NCBI GenBank assembly: GCA_030765065.1
Contig: CM060975.1
Span: forward strand, 197,068,507-197,132,506
Direction: 5' to 3'
Origin: Deroplatys truncata
Taxonomy: Eukaryota; Arthropoda; Insecta; Mantodea; Mantidae
Length of the DNA: 64,000 nucleotides
In this document: positions 1-8,290 of the stretch, in pieces
Layout: each line of letters begins with the position of its first letter
How positions within the stretch are numbered: position 1 is the stretch's first letter
Position numbers and translations under genes: made by a program
The notes under the pieces: model-generated
The model's database searches: none
Seen by the model: only the letters and a program-made list of their open reading frames with translations
Told to the model about the DNA's origin: nothing

Positions 1-886
1 CGTTATTCATTTTTACTTTCTCTACTACGTATAGTAAGTAGGGGAAGTATTGCATTCCACCCAAAAAATTCGATACCGAAATTTCACTGCAAATACATGT
101 TTTGAGAATCACTGAATCCAAAAAAAAAAAAAAGCATTTTTGGAAACATGTCCGTGTGTGTGTCTGTCTGTGTCTGTGTGTCTGTCTGTCTGTGCGTCTG
201 TGTGTCTGTGAACAGCATAACTCAAAAACGAACAGTCGGATAAACACCAAACTTGGTATTTAGGTTCAGTATCTTCCAGAGATGCGACACGAAGGTTTTC
301 AAGAAAATCCCCCCACCCCAGACTACCCTTTACATGGAACATTTTTCGAAAATTTTAATTTTCTCAAAAACGGCTCTAACGATTTTGATTAAAATATCAT
401 ATGTTTAAGATATTGTCATGACAAATAAAATGTATATCTCGAATTTTCTGGGAATGTCTCCAAAATATTCTTCTTTGTGAACGACTTTTGCATAACTGGT
501 AAACCATAAGAGATAGACAAAATTTTACTACACAAAAAATGTAGATCGCGTTAAAATACACAACTTATGTCATATACGTTTCTTTTGTTGAGTGAACCGT
601 TTTCGAGATATTGCTTGTTAAAATCGCATGTTTAAGATAATGTTATGAGAAATGAAATGTATATCTCGAATTTTCTGGGAATGTCTCCAAAAGTATTCTT
701 CATTGTGAACGACTTTTGCATAACTGGTAAACCATAAGAGATACACAAAATTTTACTACACATAAAATGTAGATCGCGTTAAAATACACAATTTGTCATA
801 TACATTTTTTTAGTTGAGTGAACCATTTTCGAGATATTGCTTGTTATTTCCTTAAATTTTCCAATACTTATACTTTTTCTCAAATG
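1..886 (-). mobile_element. Repeat H copy 1, head of a tandem pair
   Basis: Member of the most abundant repeat in the window, read on the minus strand. In order from low coordinates it shows the 3' terminal block with ACTTTCTCTAC and the TACTA/TAGTA hairpin, a GTCT/GTGT microsatellite at 150-210, a conserved block around 215-400, then an AT-rich core. The core segment at 401-627 is repeated at 628-855. The unit ends at 886, where the next unit begins with the same bases as position 1, so the tandem period is 886 bp. The distal left-end segment found in full copies is absent here. No coding capacity; frames across the microsatellite are low-complexity and not genes. It probably continues beyond the window start. 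Confidence 0.85.
401..855 (-). repeat. 227-bp internal tandem duplication inside H copy 1
   Basis: The segment beginning ATGTTTAAGATA at 401 recurs at 628. Both copies run through the same landmarks (a TTCTGGGAATGTC block and a TAGATCGCGTT block). The neighbouring H copy at 887-1699 has this segment only once, so the duplication arose in this copy. Confidence 0.8.
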
Positions 887-1699
887 CGTTATTCATTTTT
901 ACTTTCTCTACTACGTATAGTAAGTAGGGGAAGTATTGCATTCCACCCAAAAATTCGATACCGAAATGTCACTGCAAATACATGTTTTGAGAATCACTGA
1001 ATCCAAAAAAAAAAAAGCATTTTTGGAAACATGTCCGTGTGTGTCTGTCTGTGTCTGTGTGTCTGTGTGTCTGTCTGTCTGTGCGTCTGTGTGTCTGTGA
1101 ACAGCATAACTCAAAAACGAACAGTCGGATAAACACCAAACTTGGTATTTAGGTTCAGTATCTTCCAGAGATGCCACACGAAGGTTTTCAAGAAAATCCC
1201 CCCACCCCAGACTACCCTTTACATGGAACATTTTTCGAAAATTTTAATTTTCTCAAAAACGGGTCTAACGATTTTGATTAAAATATCATATGTTTAAGAT
1301 ATTGTCATGACAAATAAAATGTATATCTCGAATTTTCTGGGAATGTCTCCAAAATATTCTTCATTGTGAACGACTTTTGCATAACTGGTAAACCATAAGA
1401 GATAGACAAAATTTTACTACACAAAAAATGTAGATCGCGTTAAAATACACAACTTATGTCATATACGTTTCTTTTGTTGAGTGAACCGTTTTCGAGATAT
1501 TGCTTGTTATTTCCTTAAATTTTCCAATACTTATACTTTTTCTCAAATTCGTTTATTCATTTTTTTTTATGTCCTGAACATGCAAACAGAATGGAATTCG
1601 CCACATAGCAACCAGCGATAAAATATTTGACTATCGCTTAAAAGCTACCAATTAGATTGTACAAGAGTAGAGAAAGTCATGTCAGTGTAACACATCAGT
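887..1699 (-). mobile_element. Repeat H copy 2, full length
   Basis: Full H unit on the minus strand directly abutting copy 1. It has the 3' block, a CA/CAGA-type microsatellite (about 1035-1100), the core, and the left-end segment 1561-1699. The left end carries the second sub-terminal repeat (AGTAGAGAAAGT near 1665) and finishes with AACACATCAG followed by a T-run, the reverse complement of the usual A-run plus CTGATGTGTT start. Very similar to copy 1 in shared parts, suggesting recent tandem duplication. Confidence 0.85.
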
Positions 1700-1721
1700 T
1701 TTTTTTATACGCTACTATTTT

Positions 1722-1747
1722 AGTGTGTGTGTGTGCGCGCGCGCGCG
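1722..1747. repeat. (GT)n-(GC)n microsatellite
   Basis: A GT run passes straight into a GC run. A simple alternating purine-pyrimidine tract, possible Z-DNA former. Confidence 0.85.
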
Positions 1748-1774
1748 AGTACGTGCCTAGGAACCGTGCGCCAC

Positions 1775-1850
1775 AAGCCAAAACGACGACGTTATAGAAA
1801 AACTTTATCATTTGCCTACCGGCCAGGGACAACCGCTAAAAAACCTGAAA
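1775..1850 (-). mobile_element. SINE S1 core fragment
   Basis: Matches, on the minus strand, the S1 core ending in CTACCGGCCAGGGA...AACC, the reverse of the TGGTTTTCCC...GGC block seen in fuller S1 copies such as 34170-34230. No head or tail remains; old and diverged. Confidence 0.45.
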
Positions 1851-1912
1851 AAAAGCTCTAAGAGTATTCTAACGCTTACCGATCTGGAAAACCCTTGAAA
1901 ACAAGATAGTAC

Positions 1913-2004
1913 ACTTTTGAGATATTGCTTGTTATTTCCTTAAATTTTTCAATACTTTTTTACTTTCTCTACTACGTATAGTAAGTAGGGGAAGTATTGC
2001 ATTA
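1913..2004 (-). mobile_element. Repeat H junction fragment
   Basis: Begins with the core phrase GAGATATTGCTTGTTATTTC and passes directly into ACTTTCTCTACTACGTATAG, the 3' terminal block of another H unit. This is the same head-to-tail junction seen at 886/887 and near 19910, preserved as a 90-bp remnant. Confidence 0.7.
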
Positions 2005-2044
2005 GTTATTTTTTAAAAAAAAAGGAAAAAGACGAATAATATAA

Positions 2045-2100
2045 GTATGGTAGAAACAGCTTGCATTCGTCTACCAACCAGAGAAAACCCCCGAAACACT
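2045..2100 (-). mobile_element. SINE S1 core fragment
   Basis: GCATTCGTCTACCAACCAG followed by GAAAACCCCCGAAA is the minus-strand S1 core (compare 34196-34230). It sits just upstream of the pyrimidine-rich block. Confidence 0.45.
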
Positions 2101-2107
2101 AGTTATT

Positions 2108-3600
2108 TAAAATTGCTGATGAGTTCTGGATAGGCTTTTGCAAATCTTGTTGCTAGCAAAACTTACCTTTCCCATCACCTCCAACATACCCCACTCCTTT
2201 TTCTTTCCACCAATCATAATCTCTCTTATTCTCGCCAATCAGCAACCTTCATTTGTTCCTTTCCACCAATACCAACACTTCTTATTCCCACCAATCACAA
2301 CTTCACACGTCACTTTCTGTTATACTTTTTATCCCTCGTTCGCCATCTTTCCCCCTCTTTCAGCCCCCAACCTCCGCACAGACAACGTCTCACCGCTCCT
2401 TAACCTCAACTTCGTGCCTCCGTCATCTTATTTAGTTCCCATTTTTACCACCGCGCCTCTCATCTCCCAACCAGATTGCCGGCAAGAACAGATCTCGTTC
2501 ATTCGCACCTCGACGGTTGACTCGGCAGCAGCTACTGCGAACACCTACGTCGTACACGTTTTTGACCGCTTTCGACCGGCTATGAGAACCCTGCTCCTAC
2601 GTACGCTAGCGACCATCACGATGGTCCAGTACCAGGTTTTTGGTATAGTTAAATTACGCCTCTGCAAAGGGTGTCTGTACCGCTTTAAAAACCTAGGTAT
2701 ATCAGTGCGTAGTGATGTTGGTTGATCTTAAAGCTGGTTAAGCATTTTCAAAAACAGTTTGCTTTTATTTTTTCGCGTCGCGTGCCGCGCTTTTGGTGAC
2801 GCATCCACACCGGTAACAGGTAAGTACCACACGCATAATTATTTTTCGGACCTGCTTGGCGTAGGAATATATCCTTTCGTGTTTTGGTACTGTAACCTCA
2901 AACCTCCTTACCCACCTCTTGCGTCCGCCATCTTGTTTAGTTCTCACCGCATCTCCTTGTCGCAGACCCTCCGCCATTTTTAGTTCCCACTATTTTAACC
3001 TCAAAATCTACTCTTCTAAAACTCTTGCTACCCCCATCTTCTTTTAGTTCCCATTCTCACCACTGCGTCTCCTTACCCCCACCTCTTGCGACCGCCATGT
3101 TCACCACTAACCTCAAAATTTCCTCGTCCTTAAACCTCTTGTCTCAAACACCTTGTTTAGTTCCCATTTTCGCCACCGCATCTCATATCGCCCCCCATCT
3201 CTCTATCCACTCAAGAAAACTACCATCCGACGTTCAAAAATTGCTGATCAGTTCACGACAGACTTTTGCAAATCTTGCTGCTAGCAAAACTCACCTTTCC
3301 CATCACCTCCAACATACCCCACTCCTTTTTCTTTCCACCAATCATAATCCCTCTTATTCTTACCAATCAACAACCTTCATTTGCTCCTTTCCACCAATAA
3401 CATCACTTCTTATTCCCACCAATCACAACTTCACACGTCACTTTCCTTTACACTTTTTATCCCTCGCTCCCCATCTTTTCCCCCATTTCAGTACCGACCT
3501 CCGCACAGACAACACCTCGCCACCCAGCTCCTCTCCATCACGCGACCTCCATACTCCTCCATCTCCCTTCCTCCATCTCCCACCCCAAATTAACGAACCA
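2108..3600 (+). repeat. Pyrimidine-rich, CCAAT-dense duplicated block
   Basis: A 280-bp segment at 2108-2390 recurs at 3236-3514 as a direct repeat about 1.13 kb apart. Each copy carries four CCAAT boxes (near 2209, 2235, 2266, 2290 and 3338, 3363, 3392, 3419). Between them, shorter motifs recur imperfectly: CGCCATCTTG followed by TTTAGTTCCCA near 2927, with related units near 2415, 2965, 3035 and 3150. The upper strand is strongly C/T-rich. Long frames here (e.g. 2138-2725) are low-complexity, rich in S, T, P and F, with no recognisable domain. It may be the end of an unrecognised mobile element, a duplicated promoter-like region, or a decayed satellite. Confidence 0.6.
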
Positions 3601-3644
3601 ATCAAAACACTACACGTCACTTCCTCAATTCTTTCAACTCGTCC

Positions 3645-3785
3645 CGGATGAGCCAACCGATTTAACGATAATCCTAACGCTCAGGGCGCTTTTCAAACTT
3701 ACCGCCGCCGCCGTCGCACGCAGCGACACTAGCGACACTAGCGCCCCTAGCGGCAGGATTATCGTTAAAACAATTGGCTCATCCG
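3645..3785. mobile_element. 141-bp MITE with 30-bp terminal inverted repeats
   Basis: The left end CGGATGAGCCAA...TTTAACGATAATCCT (3645-3675) is the inverted copy of 3755-3785, with only a few mismatches. The 80-bp centre is CpG-rich and holds a GACACTAGC direct repeat. It has no coding capacity. A target duplication is not clear: the flanks agree for at most one or two bases. A non-autonomous DNA transposon by structure; superfamily not assigned. Confidence 0.75.
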
Positions 3786-3796
3786 CGACTATTACT

Positions 3797-4056
3797 ACTT
3801 ATATTTCACCGGAAATATAAACACAAAAAACATTAAAATTGGATTTAAGTCAGTACTTTCCGAAGATGCGACACGAAGATATTACCGAAAATTACTACAC
3901 CCCAACTACCCTTTACATAGAGCATTTTTCGAAAACTTTGATTTTCTAAAAATTGGCCATAACGATTTTGATTAAAATACTTACGAAAGAAGAATTTCTA
4001 TACCCACTTATTAGCTATGGAAAGTAGAGAAAGTCATGTGAATGTAACACATCAGA
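3797..4056 (-). mobile_element. Repeat H copy, internally shortened
   Basis: Begins within the 3' conserved part (TTTCACCGGAAAT), runs through the GATGCGACACGAAG block, skips most of the core, and ends with the left terminus (GTAGAGAAAGTCATGTG to CACATCAGA). About 260 bp remain of an element normally near 890 bp. No microsatellite is left. Confidence 0.7.
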
Positions 4057-5303
4057 CTTTTTGTTTCAGGTATTGTTAAGAATGAATCTCCTAGTTTCAT
4101 AATCTGTATTTGGTGCGTATTACTGGTTCTTGCAGGAGCTATTACTATACTTTTAACAGATCGAAATCTAAACACACATTTTTTTTGTGGTGGTGATTAG
4201 AAATAATTGTACACGTGATTTTAAATGCGCCTGCGCACACGGCCAGATAGCGTTTAGAATTTCATAGCTGTTTTTCTCGCTTTCTATTTTTCTTACATTT
4301 TTACGCGTTCAAAATGCTCCACACGATGCAATTTTTGTTTCATGTCCTTCAAATTTTGTAGCAAAACACCCTAAACTACAGGCATAAAAATGCTTGGAGT
4401 CATTTTTATTTATGGGTTATCACTGGAGGAATATTAATTAGAATATGTAATTAACACAGTCAAATTACTAAAAAATATTGTTTTTCCCAAGTTTATGATT
4501 TTTTTTAAAACTAAACATCAATAAAAATCCGTTTCCAACATTTTCTCTTAATTATTCGCTAGAGTCAAAATATATATTTATATTAGTACAATTTTAGCTT
4601 TTTTATCTTAGGGCCTATTTTGGCCTATAAAAATTGAAAATTTGTATGCATGTCAATGATCTGACGTGTTACTTGTGGTATAACTTTCAAAACCGCGTGC
4701 ATAAATGCAGAATTTGGAAATTTCACTTATGTGTAGCCTTGAAATTTGCAGCTATTTTTTTTTCATGGAGCCTTTTTATAACAAATCTCTTCAGTAAATA
4801 AAAGATCGAGGTAAGTTTCGGCAAGAAGCGATTAAATTTCCTTTTTCAGCGTTATATGAACACTACTGAATTGCTTTGTAATGCTAATGTAATGCATGAA
4901 GAACAAAGTTAACTGTTGGCCAACAATTAGTTTTCAATAATGTCGACAGTTTCAACTGAAGGAAGCAGGAAAAAATCAAGCATATTTTTAGCTTTCATAA
5001 CTATTTTCATTCCGGCTTTTAGCAGCTCTAGAAACGGTGCGGAGAAGTTAAAACCTAATTATCATTAACTTCTTTAGCAATTAAGTTTTTATTCATGCTT
5101 CCGACAGGTCAGAAATATCTGTTTTTAAAGCCGCAGAAACAACATGATGGGAGGAAGAGGGAATAAGAAATGAGTTCATTCGTTTATTTTTCCACCAAAA
5201 AACCAGCGAGTAATTTTTAGGATTAGAAGAGCGAAATACGAGTAACATGAACTTGTAATAGTGTTAGAAATTACAAGGGAGAAAGTGCCACGAAAATGCA
5301 AAA
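4057..5303. other. No gene or repeat recognised
   Basis: AT-rich DNA with T-runs and only short broken frames. I see no protein motif, tRNA-like head or inverted repeat. Confidence 0.5.
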
Positions 5304-5462
5304 TATACAGCGTGAACCATTTAAAATGAGACTATACAATATCTCCAAAACTAAGCGTTGTAGAAAGAAATGTCTTGATATTATGGGGAAAGTAATTGCC
5401 ATTAGTTGTGTTTTGTTTGGAGGACGTTATGATGGTCAGTTTAGGTTAATTTAATTTTTTAA

Positions 5463-5765
5463 ATGAGAACCTACATTTTGTATGTTTTCTCATTCCTCAT
5501 AAAAAACTAAACAACCTTTGTATAAAGCACCATGCAATTGTTCTTACAGACGTAAAAATGTTGGTTCCGAATTACGAAACATAACTTAAACCTCAAATGA
5601 CCATCAATGGATGGTCCAACCATTCATGCGCTCTTCGTACACAGTCACTCAGAATTTTCGTTGCTATTTTCGTTGGTGTAAGAACAAATGCAAAATGCAT
5701 TATATAAATATTGTTTAGTTTTTATGAAGAGTGAGCAAACAACATAAAAAGGTAGGTTCCCACTT
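5463..5765. mobile_element. MITE M, about 300 bp with 85-bp inverted repeats
   Basis: The left arm 5465-5549 (GAGAACCTAC...ACTAAACAA...TTCTTACA) is matched in inverted order at 5677-5764 (TGTAAGAACAAATGC...TTGTTTAGTTTTTATG...GTAGGTTCC). The arms are about 80% alike. The centre (5550-5676) is non-coding. It lies between the left arm of P and an H copy. The end motif (GGGTTCC...TTTAAAAAAA) recurs just before the H copy at 43362. Confidence 0.7.
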
Positions 5766-5772
5766 AAAAAAA

Positions 5773-6660
5773 TCTGATGTGTTACACTCACATGACTTTC
5801 TCTACTCTTGTACAATCTATTTTTACAAACGCCTATTCTCCATATGCTTCATATTAATCGAGATATCGAGATGTCAATCTTATTTGTAATTTTCTTGTAG
5901 ATGCAAGGGGAATATTGTAGGTTTTAAGCGATAGTCAAATATTTTAACGCTGGTTGCTATGTGGCGCATTCCATTCTCTTTGCATGTCCAGGACATAAAA
6001 GAATGAATAACGAATTGGAGAAAAACTATAAGTATTGGAAAATTTAAGGGAATAACAAGCAATATCTCGCAAACGGTTCACTCAGCAAAAGAAATGTATA
6101 TGACATAAATTGTGTATTTTAACGCGATCTACATTTTTTGTGTAGTAAAAGTTTGTCTATCTCTTATGGTTTACCAGTTATGAAAAAGTCGTTCATAATA
6201 AAGAATACTTTTGGAGACATTCCCAGAAAATTCGAGATATACATTTTAATTATCATGACAATATCTTAAACATATGATATTTTAATCAAAATCGTTAGAG
6301 CCGTTTTTGAGAAAATTAAAATTTTCGAAAAATGTTCCATGTAAAGGGTAGTCTGGGGTGGGGGGATTTTCTTGAAAACCTTCGTGTCGCATCTCTGGAA
6401 GATACTGAACCTAAATACCAAGTTTGGTGTTTATCCGACTCTTCGTTTTTGAGTTATGCTGTTCACAGACACACAGACACACAGACAGACACACAGACAC
6501 ACAGACACACAGACAGACACACACACGGACATGTTTCCAAAAATGCTTTTTTTGGATTCAGTGAGTCTCAAAGCATGTATTTCCGGTGAAATCTCGGTAT
6601 CGAATTTTTGGGTGGAATGCAATACTTCCCCTACTTACTATACGTAGTAGAGAAAGTAAA
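5773..6660 (+). mobile_element. Repeat H, best complete copy (reference)
   Basis: Used as reference. The 5' end is TCTGATGTGTTACAC after an A-run (5773). The first sub-terminal repeat ACTTTCTCTACT is at 5795-5806, and its exact reverse complement AGTAGAGAAAGT at 6646-6657. A CACAGA/CAGACA microsatellite occupies about 6467-6525. A small hairpin, TACTA-TACG-TAGTA, lies at 6636-6649, about 10 bases from the 3' end. Length about 888 bp, non-coding. Sub-terminal repeats, inner GTCT/CAGA microsatellite and 3' hairpin are the described features of DINE-1/Helentron-associated elements; assignment to that group is inference. Confidence 0.8.
6467..6530 (+). repeat. CACAGA/CAGACA microsatellite within H
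   Basis: Mixed CACA and CAGA units between two conserved flanks (TATGCTGTTCACAGACAC and CACGGACATG). The same slot varies from 0 to about 70 bp between H copies, so it is a length-variable part of the element. Confidence 0.85.
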
Positions 6661-6828
6661 AATGAAATTGACCCTAAAGTGACCATCACAACGTCCTCCA
6701 AATGAACACAACTAATGACATTTAATTTTTCTCATAATATCAAGCAACTTTTATTCAAGAAATTTCTTCTTACAACTATTAGTTTTGGAGATAATGTACA
6801 GTCTCAACTTAAATGGCCAGCCTGTATA

Positions 6829-7000
6829 TATAAATGTTGCAACATCCGAACAACATTGTACAACGTAATGGGTGATTGTTACGAGTGCGAGACACTTAAC
6901 CTGAGTGACATTTGCCCAAGGTGACGTTTGCTCGGAATCATCCTTATGATTTCTCACAAATTAGCTTGCTAACTGAACACGGATAATATTGAAGTTAGAC
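6829..7000. other. No feature recognised
   Basis: Short AT-rich stretch between element P and SINE S2; nothing identifiable. Confidence 0.4.
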
Positions 7001-7004
7001 TATT

Positions 7005-7125
7005 TCTGTGATCGTATGGTCAGCGTTCTGGCCTCTCCATAGGTTGCAGGTTCGATTCCGGCTCGGACACGGAATTTTTCTTCAACCAGAATCATTCCCT
7101 ATGCTCTGGTGTCGAAGTATGATTG
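7005..7125 (+). mobile_element. SINE S2, tRNA-like head
   Basis: A tRNA-like segment with box-B core GGTTCGATTCC near 7049 is followed by a body phrase AACCAGAATCATTCCCTATG. The phrase TCATTCCCT after a tRNA-like head recurs at 45120-45180. It has no acceptor-stem pairing that would make it a real tRNA. The tail is not clearly delimited. Confidence 0.55.
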
Positions 7126-7845
7126 TGAGTGCACTTAATATTAATAGTTATTAATCAATATTAAATATTTTCTGGAGACACTGAATTTCCGATGAAATTC
7201 CATACAGATTTTTTTGGATACAGTGTAAGAAAGAAAAAGGCAGCAAACCCCTCTGGTGTCGATAATGTAAATTAAGCTGTGCTACAGTGAAAACCAATGT
7301 GGTTCAGCCGTGTCGCTGAAAGCAGCGTTTTAGGTGCAACAAAAGACCTCTTAGAGAACTGATCCGTTGCAAAAACACCTGTAGTAAATCCTAAAAAGAA
7401 AACACCTCATAAAATGTTATCTCTCGTCCGCCACTCATGACGTGTTCTCACGTCCACACGCGATTTCTGTTCTAGGAAACAGTCAGCACGCTTTGGCTGA
7501 AATGTAAGGAAGTACCACGATTTTCAAATTGGCTACTGCCTTTTCTTTAACACCGTTTTCTTGTCACGCTACAGGGACTGCCCACAGGATGTGCCATTTC
7601 ATGTATTAAGCTGAGAAGCTTGTCTGGTAAGTTGACAGGAAAGAAATGTCAGCAATAGCAGTTCCTTATTTGCTCTGGGGATTTATAAAGACAGCGAGGA
7701 ACAGCAGTAGTTTGTAGCAGGGGTGTGATTTACGCCAGTTTCACAGCATTCGCATAGCCTTAGAACTGAGTTTTATAACTGGTAATGCAAGTAAACATCA
7801 AATTCTTTGACTTGGATTGAGGTACTGAACCACTGTTACTGACCG
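7126..7845. other. No gene or repeat recognised
   Basis: Mixed-composition DNA without a supported frame. Nothing in it matches other parts of the window by eye. Confidence 0.45.
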
Positions 7846-7849
7846 TAGA

Positions 7850-8290
7850 GAATCGTGCTAGATGGATCCATTGTACGTGTGAGGCTCGCATTCGGAAGGT
7901 CCCGGGCTCGATTCCCGTCTGGCCGGCCACTATAACCTTGGGTTTTTTCATGGTTTTCCCAGGTTGGTAGGCGAATGTTGGGGTAGTTTCTCTTCTCCCA
8001 CGAATTTCCTGCCAATCATTTCTTGTCATTTCCTTTCATCTTCATATGTTTTAGGGTTGTACAATCAGGCAACAGCGTTTTGTGCGTTGCGGCGAGACGG
8101 TCGAGTTCACGCTGTGTAAAGATTTCTCCCTGGTGATGGCGCTTGGCTGGCCGGCTGGACCCCCTTCCTGGGAGCGGCCGTTTCATTCCGGGACCTCCAG
8201 GTTGAACATGGCTAAGGCGAGATCGAGCCAACGTCAGGATTGATGTTATTCTGGAATCGTTAGTGACCCGCCCTTCATCCCTTCCTTCCG
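7850..8290 (+). mobile_element. SINE S1, tail type c, diverged
   Basis: The head has a tRNA-like box B (GGGCTCGATTCCCG near 7903). Next comes the shared S1 core (TTGGGTTTTTTCATGGTTTTCCC at about 7938-7962, then GGTAGGCGAATG), a TTTCATCTTCAT segment, and the type c tail starting GGGTTGTACAATCAGGCAAC. The type c tail is shared with copies at 35042, 49918 and 52131. Frames here on the minus strand are SINE-derived. Confidence 0.65.

Larger units (their letters stand above)
5304..6828. mobile_element. Element P with long terminal inverted repeats, carrying M and H
   Basis: The left arm 5304-5457 and right arm 6661-6828 are inverted copies. The outer ends read TATACAG...CATTT...GAGACT on the left and AGTCTCAACTT...CCTGTATA on the right, and both arms share GGACGTT/AACGTCC and a TAATATCAAG-type block. 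Flanking TATA is compatible with a TA or TATA target duplication. Everything between the arms is other elements (M at 5463-5765, H at 5773-6660), so P itself is a non-autonomous inverted-repeat element with no transposase seen. Right-arm sequences recur at 41884-41931 and 44253-44407. Confidence 0.7.

Noticed and set aside
911-1231. Frames with HTDTQTD-type repeats in H copies (also 109, 6332, 19622, 42118, 43986)
   Set aside because: They are translations of the CA/CAGA microsatellite and flanks of a non-coding repeat; both strands give such frames.
2138-2725. 195-codon plus-strand frame as a gene
   Set aside because: Low-complexity S/T/P/F-rich translation of a C/T-rich duplicated block; no domain, and the second copy of the block does not keep the frame.
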